Source: an uncultured Bacteroidia bacterium | Lineage (GTDB): Bacteria > Bacteroidota > Bacteroidia > Bacteroidales > CAJPTX01 | NCBI GenBank assembly: GCA_938040915.1 | Contig: CALHZE010000040.1 | Coordinates: 1 to 5,883, forward strand | Length of the DNA: 5,883 nucleotides | Direction of reading: 5' to 3' | In this document: in pieces, positions 1-5,154 of the stretch | How positions within the stretch are numbered: position 1 is the first letter of the stretch | Layout of the letters: every line of letters starts with the position of its first letter | The notes under the pieces: generated by a model | Told to the model about the DNA's origin: nothing | The model's database searches: none | What the model saw: only the letters and a program-made list of their open reading frames with translations | Translations under genes and position numbers: made by a program

Positions 1-2
1 AG

Positions 3-134
3 CAATTGAAGTGGGCAGGGGTATCGCACGAGGTCATAGAGCGAGTCGCTGAGCTACTGGGGCGCGCCGCTTACAAGCGATTCCAGATGCCTCCTTGTTT
101 GCGCGTCGCGCCAGATAGTTTTTTTGACAAGTAG
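3..134 (+). CDS. nadE: NAD synthetase, C-terminal end (partial)
   Basis: The frame is open from the window edge to a TAG stop at 132-134 and gives 43 residues of a protein that begins outside the window. The piece has a short helix (HEVIERVAELLGRAAYKRF) followed by YKRFQMPPCLRV. This resembles the NEYKRxQxPPxLRV signature near the C-terminus of NAD synthetases, which amidate nicotinate adenine dinucleotide to NAD+ in the last step of NAD synthesis. The family usually continues into an AFGxGRRxP segment; here the protein ends with PDSFFDK, so the tail is shorter or divergent. From this fragment I cannot tell whether the enzyme uses ammonia or carries a glutaminase domain. The assignment rests on a short motif and is moderate. 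No terminator follows the stop codon. Confidence 0.5.
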   Translation, partial: QLKWAGVSHEVIERVAELLGRAAYKRFQMPPCLRVAPDSFFDK

Positions 135-154
135 CGATTTCAATAAAAAAGTGC

Positions 155-162
155 TATCTTTA
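155..162 (+). promoter_or_regulatory. Candidate -7 element (TATCTTTA) for the HTH gene
   Basis: TATCTTTA matches the Bacteroidetes -7 consensus TAnnTTTG at five of six fixed positions and lies 46 bases before the HTH gene. A TTTG occurs at 123-126 (inside a TTGACA at 124-129), but it is 28 bases upstream, farther than the usual 18-20, so the -33 half is not supported. Confidence 0.4.
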
Positions 163-196
163 AGCAGTAGTAGTAAGGTTAGTAACCCAAAACGAT

Positions 197-203
197 AGGA
201 GGT
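197..203 (+). promoter_or_regulatory. Strong Shine-Dalgarno site AGGAGGT
   Basis: AGGAGGT is a near-perfect complement of the 16S rRNA 3' end and stands 5 bases before the ATG at 209. It fixes the start of the HTH gene. No other start in this window has a comparable site, which is the normal Bacteroidetes situation and makes this one stand out. Confidence 0.8.
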
Positions 204-208
204 AAACA

Positions 209-481
209 ATGCCAAAGGTTATTAGTTTTAGAGAGTTACGCGAGGTAAAAGACCAGTTGCCTCATGGGGCTATCGCAGAGATCGCGAAACAGCTCAATTT
301 GAATGAGGAAACCGTTCGGAACTATTTCGGGGGAACCGACTTCAAGAACGGCGCTTCCGTAGGGATTCACGTGGAACAGGGACCTGACGGAGGCTTTGTT
401 ACCCTTGATGACCCCACAATCTTCAACCTTGCGAAGGAAATTATTGCGAAAAAGGATAAGGGCTGCTGCCACTGCTCCTAA
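209..481 (+). CDS. Small helix-turn-helix DNA-binding protein
   Basis: This 90-residue cytoplasmic protein probably binds DNA. Residues 21-40 (AIAEIAKQLNLNEETVRNYF) read as a helix-turn-helix: a first helix, a turn at LN, and a recognition helix starting at EETVRNYF. A GPDGG turn at 58-62 and a VTLDD strand at 64-68 follow, then a helix at 70-81. The pattern SFRxLRE-(HTH)-VRNYFG-GPDGGxVTLDD matches, from memory, a widespread uncharacterised Bacteroidales family annotated only as DNA-binding protein; its target is unknown to me. The C-terminus ends in GCCHCS (Cys86, Cys87, His88, Cys89), which could bind a metal or be redox-active. It appears to be a single-gene unit: a -7-like element at 155, the best ribosome binding site of the window, and tandem terminators behind it. 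This suggests strong and separately controlled expression. The gene call is firm; the function is inferred from the fold only. Confidence 0.9.
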   Translation: MPKVISFRELREVKDQLPHGAIAEIAKQLNLNEETVRNYFGGTDFKNGASVGIHVEQGPDGGFVTLDDPTIFNLAKEIIAKKDKGCCHCS

Positions 482-489
482 CAATATAT

Positions 490-511
490 AGCGTTGATTG
501 ATACGCTTTTT
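490..511 (+). terminator. Weak upstream hairpin with T run
   Basis: AGCGT at 490-494 pairs with ACGCT at 503-507 around an 8-base loop, and a run of five T ends at 511. The stem is only 5 bp, so alone it would be a poor terminator. It sits just before the strong one at 531-558, a tandem arrangement. Confidence 0.35.
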
Positions 512-530
512 AGACAAGATGCTAGTCTTG

Positions 531-558
531 GCGCTCCGCACCTCGGAGCGCTTTTTTT
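531..558 (+). terminator. Rho-independent terminator of the HTH gene
   Basis: GCGCTCCG at 531-538 pairs perfectly with CGGAGCGC at 544-551 around the loop CACCT, followed by seven T at 552-558. It insulates the HTH gene from the tRNA unit downstream. Confidence 0.9.
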
Positions 559-568
559 ATACAACCGT

Positions 569-598
569 TTTGTAGTATCGAAAAAATACCTACCTTTG
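569..598 (+). promoter_or_regulatory. Bacteroidetes promoter for tRNA-Val
   Basis: A TTTG -33 element at 569-572 and TACCTTTG (consensus TAnnTTTG) at 591-598 are separated by 18 bases. Transcription would start near 605, giving a leader of about 23 bases before the tRNA. This is the best complete promoter in the window. Confidence 0.75.
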
Positions 599-627
599 CA
601 CCGTTGTTAAAAGACACACGACAACAC

Positions 628-702
628 GGGAGCTTAGCTCAGCTGGTTCAGAGCATCTGCCTTACAAGCAGAGGGTCATAGGTTCGAATCCTATAGCTCC
701 CA
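628..702 (+). tRNA. tRNA-Val (anticodon UAC)
   Basis: All four arms can be drawn. Acceptor stem GGGAGCT (628-634) pairs with AGCTCCC (695-701), with discriminator A at 702. The D arm is GCTC/GAGC around a loop containing GG. The anticodon stem TCTGC/GCAGA encloses the loop CTTACAA, giving anticodon TAC at 663-665, which reads GUA and other valine codons. The T arm is ATAGG-TTCGAAT-CCTAT. The variable region is short (class I), total 75 bases. The 3' CCA is not encoded, so it must be added enzymatically. The gene stands alone, with its own promoter and terminator. Confidence 0.97.
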
Positions 703-710
703 CACACAGA

Positions 711-739
711 AGAGTCGGTATACCAACGACTCTTTTTTT
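711..739 (+). terminator. Rho-independent terminator of the tRNA unit
   Basis: AGAGTCG at 711-717 pairs with CGACTCT at 727-733, followed by a T run to 739. It begins only 8 bases after the tRNA, so the primary transcript is a single tRNA with a short 3' trailer. Confidence 0.85.
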
Positions 740-797
740 GTACCCACCCCCGTCTCTTTCTTTTAGGCGTGGCTCTTTTTATATAACTCTTTATACC

Positions 798-822
798 TTA
801 GCCCAGCCGCTTTGTGGGCTAA
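798..822 (+). promoter_or_regulatory. Hairpin in the leader of the helicase gene
   Basis: TTAGCCCA (798-805) and TGGGCTAA (815-822) form a perfect 8-bp stem around a 9-base loop, ending 15 bases before the helicase ATG. There is no T run after it, so it is not an intrinsic terminator. It could influence translation or stability of the helicase mRNA; that role is inference. Confidence 0.45.
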
Positions 823-837
823 ACCTATTCTTCTACC

Positions 838-2184
838 ATGGAATTCTCAGCATTTCACTTCGACGATTCTATACTCCAAGCCCTCGATGCGATGGGCTAC
901 CGAGAGACTACGCCTGTTCAAGCACAAGCGATCCCGATCATCCAAGCGGGGCAAGACCTCATCGCCTGTGCACAGACTGGGACGGGCAAGACCGCCGCAT
1001 TTGTGTTGCCTATTATTGACCGCTTGCTCAAGATGCCCGAGCGGAAAGGTATCTCCGTCCTCATTATCGCCTCTACGCGCGAGCTTGTGCTCCAAATAGA
1101 CCAGCAAATCGACGGGTTGGCCTATTTCACGCGCGTCTCATCCAAAGCGGTTTATGGGGGCAATGATGGCAAGGAATGGGACTTGCAACGGGATGCGCTC
1201 GATGCTGGTGCTGATATCATTGTCGCCGTCCCAGGGCGGCTGATCTCATTTCTCATGCGGAATGCAGAGCAGTTCCGAGCCCTCAAAATCCTTGTGTTAG
1301 ACGAGGCTGACCAGATGCTCGATATGGGCTTCTTACCCCAAATCCAAAAAATCATAGACGAGCTTCCGCGCGAACGGCAGACTCTCCTCTTTTCTGCCAC
1401 GATGCCTCTGCAGGTGCGTAAGCTCGCTGAGAAGATTATGCACAACCCGCAAGCCGTCGATATCGCCATTTCGAAACCGGCTGAGGGGATTCAGCAGTTC
1501 CAGTTCCAGCTCCAGCATGCGGCAAAACCCAAGTTCCTTAACGAGCTCGCCAAGCAGCACCCAGAGTTCCAAAGCATTATCGTCTTTGTAAAGCGCAAGA
1601 GCGACGTGCGCACCATTGTCCATGGTTTGCAGCGCGGTGGTATCTCTACCTGTGGTATCTCTGCAGACCTCGAGCAAGCGCAACGAGAGGAAGCGCTACG
1701 CGACTTTAAGGCGCACAAAGTAACCGCCATTGTGGCGACGGATATCCTCTCGCGCGGTATCGATATTGAGGAGGTCAGCCTCGTGGTCAACTATGACGTC
1801 CCTGCCGATCCCGAAGCGTATGTGCACCGCATTGGGCGTACCGGTCGTGCGAGCGCCACGGGGATCGCTCTGACCCTTGTGTCTCAGGAGGAAGGCTATC
1901 TCTTGCACCGGATTGAGAAGTTCCTCGAAAAGCCAGTACCTCTTCTCCAAGAGGAGTGGGCAGCGGAGTTTGCCACGCCCCTCACTGCAGACGATATGAC
2001 AAAGGGAAAAGCCAAGCGCACGGGGCATCGGAAAGCAACGCCACGAGAGCGGGAACAACCAAAGCACGTCGCGAGCGGAGCGCCCCAGCAGGCTGAGGCA
2101 CAAGCGCGCAAACCGAGGCGCAAGTTTGTGTCTCACCGTAAACCTAAGGGGGAGAAACCGAAAACGGAGTCGGGGGAACGTTGA
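838..2184 (+). CDS. DEAD-box ATP-dependent RNA helicase
   Basis: This 448-residue cytoplasmic enzyme should unwind RNA using ATP, in ribosome assembly, mRNA turnover or cold adaptation. The family motifs appear in order: Phe6 and the Q motif (GYRETTPVQ, 20-28), Walker A AQTGTGKT (45-52), Ia STREL (79-83), GG (107-108), PGR (132-134), DEAD (155-158), SAT (186-188), motif IV IIVFVKRK, motif V ATDILSRGID (300-309) and motif VI HRIGRTGR (330-337). The core ends near residue 370 and is followed by a Lys/Arg-rich, probably disordered tail of about 75 residues, as in RhlE-type helicases, likely an RNA-binding extension. The block IDQQIDGLAYFTRVSSKAVYGG recalls a conserved Bacteroidetes clade. Two motif positions are unusual: Ser79 where Pro is the rule (PTREL) and Val131 where Thr is the rule (TPGR). 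The ATG at 838 has no Shine-Dalgarno site, and the Q motif is at the usual distance from it. No clear promoter or terminator is seen for this gene. Confidence 0.97.
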   Translation: MEFSAFHFDDSILQALDAMGYRETTPVQAQAIPIIQAGQDLIACAQTGTGKTAAFVLPIIDRLLKMPERKGISVLIIASTRELVLQIDQQIDGLAYFTRVSSKAVYGGNDGKEWDLQRDALDAGADIIVAVPGRLISFLMRNAEQFRALKILVLDEADQMLDMGFLPQIQKIIDELPRERQTLLFSATMPLQVRKLAEKIMHNPQAVDIAISKPAEGIQQFQFQLQHAAKPKFLNELAKQHPEFQSIIVFVKRKSDVRTIVHGLQRGGISTCGISADLEQAQREEALRDFKAHKVTAIVATDILSRGIDIEEVSLVVNYDVPADPEAYVHRIGRTGRASATGIALTLVSQEEGYLLHRIEKFLEKPVPLLQEEWAAEFATPLTADDMTKGKAKRTGHRKATPREREQPKHVASGAPQQAEAQARKPRRKFVSHRKPKGEKPKTESGER

Positions 2185-2214
2185 TGTGGGGGTGTCAATC
2201 TTCGTCAAAACACC

Positions 2215-2222
2215 TATCTTTG
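2215..2222 (+). promoter_or_regulatory. -7 promoter element (TATCTTTG) for the ompH-divIC operon
   Basis: TATCTTTG is a perfect match to TAnnTTTG, followed by C as is common in this phylum. No TTTG is found 18-20 bases upstream, so the -33 half is weak. Transcription would start near 2229, about 44 bases before the preferred start codon at 2273. Confidence 0.6.
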
Positions 2223-2272
2223 CCTAACGATATTACAAATACACCTTGTGGCGCATGCCTTTTACGGAGAAA

Positions 2273-2905
2273 ATGAAGCAAGTAGCATTATTAGCCCTCG
2301 GGCTCTTGAGCGCAGTAGCACTCACGAGTTGCAACAATCAGACACCTAACAACGCCACGCCCACCCCAGACGCTTCGGCACAGACGGCGCAAGTCGAGGC
2401 GCGAGAAACCAAAGTTGTCTTCCCGACCGAGGGCTTGCGCGTAGCGTGGGTTAATATGGACTCGCTCCTCAAAGGCTATGACTACTATTTCGCAATGCAA
2501 CGCGAGATGGAAGCGCTCACGTCAGAGGCGGAAAAAGAAATTGCCGCAAAGGCAGCACAGCTTCAAAAGCGTGACGAAAAACTCCGTATGGATGTGGAAA
2601 AGGGGCTCGTGACGCGTAGTGAGGCACAACAACAGGCGCAGGATTTGGCACAAGATCAGACTCGTTACCTCCAACTCCAGGAATCGAAGCGTAGACAGCT
2701 TGAGGAAGAGGAACAGGTGCGTCTCCGTCGAGTACAAGAGTCGATAGATAGCTTCATCCGTAAGTATAACCAAGAGCATGGTTTCCACTACATTTTGAGC
2801 GTCGGCTTGCTCTATGCAGACCCTGCTCTCTCGGTGACTCGCGATGTCCTTCGTGGGCTCAATGCCGAGTATGCGGCACAGCACGCTAGTGAAACTAAAA
2901 AATAG
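2273..2905 (+). CDS. OmpH/Skp-family periplasmic chaperone-like lipoprotein
   Basis: I place the start at the ATG at 2273 (210 residues). From there the protein has a classic lipoprotein signal: MKQ, a hydrophobic stretch, and lipobox LTSC with the acylated Cys20. A GGAG at 2266-2269 stands just before. Earlier in-frame starts (TTG 2246, ATG 2255) only add a polar extension. Residues 21-50 are a low-complexity Asn/Thr/Pro/Ala linker. RVAWVNMDSLL (56-66) matches the first strand of the Skp body, residues about 75-165 are a Glu/Lys/Gln/Arg-rich coiled coil (the tentacle), and HYILSVG-LLYADPALSVTRDVLRGLN is the closing strand and helix typical of the family. Skp proteins hold unfolded outer-membrane proteins in the periplasm. 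Unlike the soluble E. coli form, this one would be membrane-tethered; CNNQT lacks an acidic surface-export signal, so it probably faces the periplasm. It is co-transcribed with the DivIC-like gene 8 bases downstream. Confidence 0.88.
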   Translation: MKQVALLALGLLSAVALTSCNNQTPNNATPTPDASAQTAQVEARETKVVFPTEGLRVAWVNMDSLLKGYDYYFAMQREMEALTSEAEKEIAAKAAQLQKRDEKLRMDVEKGLVTRSEAQQQAQDLAQDQTRYLQLQESKRRQLEEEEQVRLRRVQESIDSFIRKYNQEHGFHYILSVGLLYADPALSVTRDVLRGLNAEYAAQHASETKK

Positions 2906-2913
2906 GTAGGGTC

Positions 2914-3234
2914 GTGCCAATCCGAGTGAAAGCGTTGCCCCCGTGGGGAGAGCGTCTGTTTGCACGCCTGAGCAACCTTTACTTTCTTTTGACGTTGCTC
3001 ATTGTGCTCTGGTCGATCTTTTTCGACGCCAATAGCTTGATGAACATCCTTGCGGGGCGTCGACGTATCAGCGACCTGAAGGAGAAACGGGAGTATTACC
3101 AGCAACAGATTAAGGAGGAGCGGCGACGGCTCAAGGAGCTAAAGACCGACCGTCGTAACCTTGAAAAGTTTGCTCGCGAGCAGTATTTTATGCGCAAGGC
3201 AAACGAAGATATCTACGTGGTGGTAGAGGAATAG
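2914..3234 (+). CDS. FtsB/DivIC-family septum formation initiator
   Basis: This 106-residue bitopic membrane protein belongs to the divisome linker family (FtsB in E. coli, DivIC in Bacillus), which joins FtsL and FtsQ/DivIB to switch on septal peptidoglycan synthesis. A basic N-terminal segment (1-21) is followed by one membrane span at about 22-37 (LYFLLTLLIVLWSIFF), then a charged coiled coil at about 49-85 outside the membrane. The C-terminal block KFAREQYFMRKANEDIYVV (85-103) is the family's conserved end. The start codon is GTG at 2914, only 8 bases after the ompH stop, with an AGGTAGGG stretch between; the length matches the family. Both genes share the promoter at 2215 and end at the terminator at 3262. 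A shared operon with an envelope chaperone suggests joint supply of envelope-biogenesis factors, which is inference. Confidence 0.9.
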   Translation: MPIRVKALPPWGERLFARLSNLYFLLTLLIVLWSIFFDANSLMNILAGRRRISDLKEKREYYQQQIKEERRRLKELKTDRRNLEKFAREQYFMRKANEDIYVVVEE

Positions 3235-3261
3235 ACTCACCCCCTATAATATTTTTTTTGT

Positions 3262-3295
3262 ACGGACGTCTGTTGTGGGGCGTCCGTCTTTTTTT
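3262..3295 (+). terminator. Rho-independent terminator of the ompH-divIC operon
   Basis: ACGGACG (3262-3268) pairs with CGTCCGT (3281-3287) and can extend inward with wobble pairs; a seven-T run ends at 3295. It lies 28 bases after the divIC-like stop codon. Confidence 0.9.
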
Positions 3296-3322
3296 GGGGA
3301 TCACGCCCGCTCCTCGCCCGCC

Positions 3323-3373
3323 CGCGTAGAATCGCTCGCACATTTTTACCGACACTACCCACACTTCTACGCG
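3323..3373. repeat. 9-bp inverted repeat upstream of pabB
   Basis: CGCGTAGAA at 3323-3331 is the exact reverse complement of TTCTACGCG at 3365-3373, with 33 bases between. It lies 44-94 bases before the -7 element of the pab operon, in a C-rich intergenic stretch that otherwise holds no gene. It could be a paired operator site or an arm of a DNA or RNA fold; function is unknown. Confidence 0.5.
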
Positions 3374-3395
3374 CCCTTAGCGCCGTCGTCCGTAG

Positions 3396-3424
3396 TCTGA
3401 CTTTTTACAAAAACACTACTTTTG
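3396..3424 (+). promoter_or_regulatory. Promoter for the pabB-pabC operon
   Basis: TACTTTTG at 3417-3424 matches TAnnTTTG perfectly. A degenerate -33 element, TCTG at 3396-3399, lies 17 bases upstream. Transcription would start near 3431, leaving a leader of about 20 bases and no real Shine-Dalgarno site before the pabB ATG. Confidence 0.6.
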
Positions 3425-3450
3425 CCCCCGTTAAAAAGAACATAAGGCAA

Positions 3451-4431
3451 ATGCGCTACTATGACCCATCGCACGCTATTGCGCGTATGAACGAACTGGG
3501 TGCTCAGCGAGTCCCCTTTGTTTTTGTCGTTAACTATCTGGGCGATAAGACCCTTATCCTCCCCGAGGCAGAAGTCGATGACACCGAGCTCCGCTATGCG
3601 TTTAACGGCGTAGGGAATGCTCCGAAAGCCCAGCACTGCGACACGCCCGTAACGTGGGAGGTTACCCCACCCCCTTTCGCCGCCTACCAGAAAAGCTTTG
3701 CCTGTGTACAGCGCGCCATTGCGGCTGGCGAAACTTCGCTCGTGAACCTTACGTGTAAAGTCCCGATCCGGACTAACCTTTCACTCGAAGCGCTCTTTGC
3801 CCACGCCGATGCCCGTTACCGACTGTGGATAAAGGATACGCTCGTCTGCTTCTCCCCCGAAATTTTTGTCCAAATCAGGGACGGAGAAATAAGCTCCTAC
3901 CCAATGAAGGGGACGATCTCCGCCCACATCCTCAATGCCGCCCAACAGCTCCTTGATAACCCCAAGGAGGCGGCAGAACACGCCGATGTCGTGGCGCTCA
4001 TTACAGCCGACCTCGCCAAGGTAGCCACTCACGTCTATACCGCCCGCTATCGCTATATCGATACGCTACACACCAATAAGGGCGATTTGTTTGAAACTAG
4101 TTCAGAGGTACGGGGGACGCTCCCCCCTGATTTTCACCAACACCTCGGCGATATCCTCTTTGCTCAACTCCCTGCGGGCTCAATTACCGGTTACCCTAAG
4201 TCGCACACCGTCCGTCTGATAGACAAGGCAGAGACCTATCAACGCGAGTTCTATACTGGCGTCATGGGCCGTTGGGATGGGCACTCGCTCGATACGGGGG
4301 TTCTGATTCGCTTTATTGACCAAGCAGATGGGCAACTTTACTTTAAGGCCGGTGGGGGAGTAACTGCCCAAAGCTCGTGTGAGGCAGAGTATAACGAAGT
4401 GATAGCCAAGGTCTATGTCCCCCTTTGTTGA
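3451..4431 (+). CDS. pabB: Aminodeoxychorismate synthase component I (PabB)
   Basis: This 326-residue cytoplasmic enzyme of the chorismate-binding family should convert chorismate plus ammonia to 4-amino-4-deoxychorismate, for p-aminobenzoate and folate. YPMKGT (150-155) carries the Lys (Lys153) that separates PabB from anthranilate synthase, which has Ala there. Glu176 fits the first metal-site Glu. PAGSITGYPK (241-250), FYTGVMG and GGGVTAQSSCEAEYNE (301-316, with Glu313 and Glu316) complete the core. The protein is short: it lacks most of the N-terminal domain of E. coli PabB (about 450 residues), as is common for Bacteroidetes forms. Several usually fixed positions differ: the DLxRND block reads ALITAD (182-187), GAPK reads GYPK, and RGFYTG reads REFYTG. 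No glutamine amidotransferase (PabA) gene is in the window, so ammonia supply is unseen. The following pabC overlaps its 3' end by 17 bases, which supports the folate assignment. Confidence 0.88.
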   Translation: MRYYDPSHAIARMNELGAQRVPFVFVVNYLGDKTLILPEAEVDDTELRYAFNGVGNAPKAQHCDTPVTWEVTPPPFAAYQKSFACVQRAIAAGETSLVNLTCKVPIRTNLSLEALFAHADARYRLWIKDTLVCFSPEIFVQIRDGEISSYPMKGTISAHILNAAQQLLDNPKEAAEHADVVALITADLAKVATHVYTARYRYIDTLHTNKGDLFETSSEVRGTLPPDFHQHLGDILFAQLPAGSITGYPKSHTVRLIDKAETYQREFYTGVMGRWDGHSLDTGVLIRFIDQADGQLYFKAGGGVTAQSSCEAEYNEVIAKVYVPLC

Positions 4432-5020
4432 GACGCTTTCGTTGCAAAACGGTGTGGTGCGAAACCTTGCGCTCCACGAGGCGAGACTCAACGCCACGCG
4501 TCAACACTTCTGGTCAGGCGCGCAATGGCTCAGTTTGACACCATACATACCTCAAATTCTCTGTTCTAATACGCAACAGAAGCTGCGTATCGTTTACGGA
4601 CAAAACGGCGTAGGAGAGGTTTCCTGTGCGCCATACGCGCGACGCATGATCCGTTCGCTGCGACTTGTCTTTTCAGACACTGTTGACTATCGATTCAAGA
4701 GCACAGACCGCCAAGTGTTGAGCGACCTTTTGGCGCAGCGCGATGGATGTGATGAGGTGCTTATTGTGCGCCGCGGTCTACTTACCGATACCTCGTTTAC
4801 CAATATTGCTCTCTTTGATGGCGAGGCGTGGTATACGCCTGCTGAGCCTCTTTTGAGGGGGACGATGCGCGCCTCGCTTCTCGCCGAGGGCAAGCTCCGC
4901 GAGCGCGATATTCGTCCGCAAGACCTCGTGGTTTATCAAAAAATCATGCTTCTCAACGCGCTCAATGGCTGGGGCGAGTGTTTGCTCTCCACGTCGGCTA
5001 TTGCGGGGAGTCTCTCTTAA
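4415..5020 (+). CDS. pabC: Class IV aminotransferase-fold protein, probable aminodeoxychorismate lyase (PabC)
   Basis: This 201-residue protein belongs to the PLP-dependent fold-type IV family (PabC, IlvE, D-amino-acid transaminase). Next to pabB, its likely job is to split aminodeoxychorismate into p-aminobenzoate and pyruvate. MSPFVETL at the start and LHEARLNAT (20-28) match the family's N-terminal domain. Lys95 in YRFKSTDR is the probable PLP lysine. DEVLIVRRG-LLTDTSFTNI (113-131) and TPAEPLLRGTMRASLL (141-156) are the cofactor-phosphate and substrate loops, and LLNALNGW is the closing motif. At 201 residues it is shorter than E. coli PabC (269), mainly in the N-terminal half; short forms are usual in Bacteroidetes. 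Its ATG lies inside the end of pabB (17-base overlap, different frame), with AAGG at 4408-4411, so translation is probably coupled. Another fold IV activity is possible on sequence alone. No terminator is visible after the gene. Confidence 0.85.
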   Translation: MSPFVETLSLQNGVVRNLALHEARLNATRQHFWSGAQWLSLTPYIPQILCSNTQQKLRIVYGQNGVGEVSCAPYARRMIRSLRLVFSDTVDYRFKSTDRQVLSDLLAQRDGCDEVLIVRRGLLTDTSFTNIALFDGEAWYTPAEPLLRGTMRASLLAEGKLRERDIRPQDLVVYQKIMLLNALNGWGECLLSTSAIAGSLS

Positions 5021-5058
5021 CCCGTGTTAATTATAGCGTTATAAGACAACACGCGTCA

Positions 5059-5106
5059 TAATTTCGTCGTTACTAGGGGTAGGGGAGAGGAGGCTACCCG
5101 TCCCCC
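5059..5106 (+). promoter_or_regulatory. Possible promoter and G-rich structured leader of the sensor gene
   Basis: TAATTTCG (5059-5066) is one mismatch from TAnnTTTG and would start transcription near 5073; no clear -33 element precedes it. Immediately after comes a G-rich stretch (5076-5093) whose GGGTAG (5077-5082) can pair with CTACCC (5094-5099), followed by CCCCC at 5102-5106. An RNA hairpin, or a two-layer G-quadruplex from the GGGG, GGGG, GG, GG tracts, is possible. The rest of the 134-base gap between pabC and the sensor gene holds nothing else I recognise. Confidence 0.25.
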
Positions 5107-5154
5107 AGCAATACAGGGTGGCTCGGTTATTTATAGAGAGAGTCTAGAACGGTT

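Noticed and set aside
738..1099. Two + strand open frames (starting at 738 and 812) overlapping the helicase start
   Set aside because: They overlap the conserved N-terminus of the helicase in other frames and show no recognisable motifs; the Q motif and Walker A lie in the 838 frame.
1696..2208. 170-residue minus-strand open frame opposite the helicase
   Set aside because: It lies fully antisense to a clearly coding helicase and its composition (Arg, Leu, Cys, Phe rich) is that of a shadow frame; no family features or start signals.
2191..2214. GGTGT/ACACC hairpin after the helicase as a terminator
   Set aside because: The stem is only 5 bp with a 14-base loop, there is no T run, and it abuts the -7 element of the next operon.
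2246..2272. Upstream starts (TTG 2246, ATG 2255) for the OmpH-like lipoprotein
   Set aside because: They would add a polar extension before a signal peptide that begins ideally with MKQ at 2273, and GGAG lies just upstream of that ATG.
3367..3636. Minus-strand open frame over the pabB start
   Set aside because: It is antisense to the pabB N-terminus and its promoter, with no supporting motif.
5031..5044. TTATA-GCGT-TATAA inverted repeat after pabC
   Set aside because: Only 5 bp of A/T pairs with no T run; too weak to call a terminator or an operator.
5088..5093. AGGAGG as a ribosome binding site for a small gene
   Set aside because: No ATG, GTG or TTG follows within a usable 4-12 bases, and the motif is part of a G-rich structured stretch.
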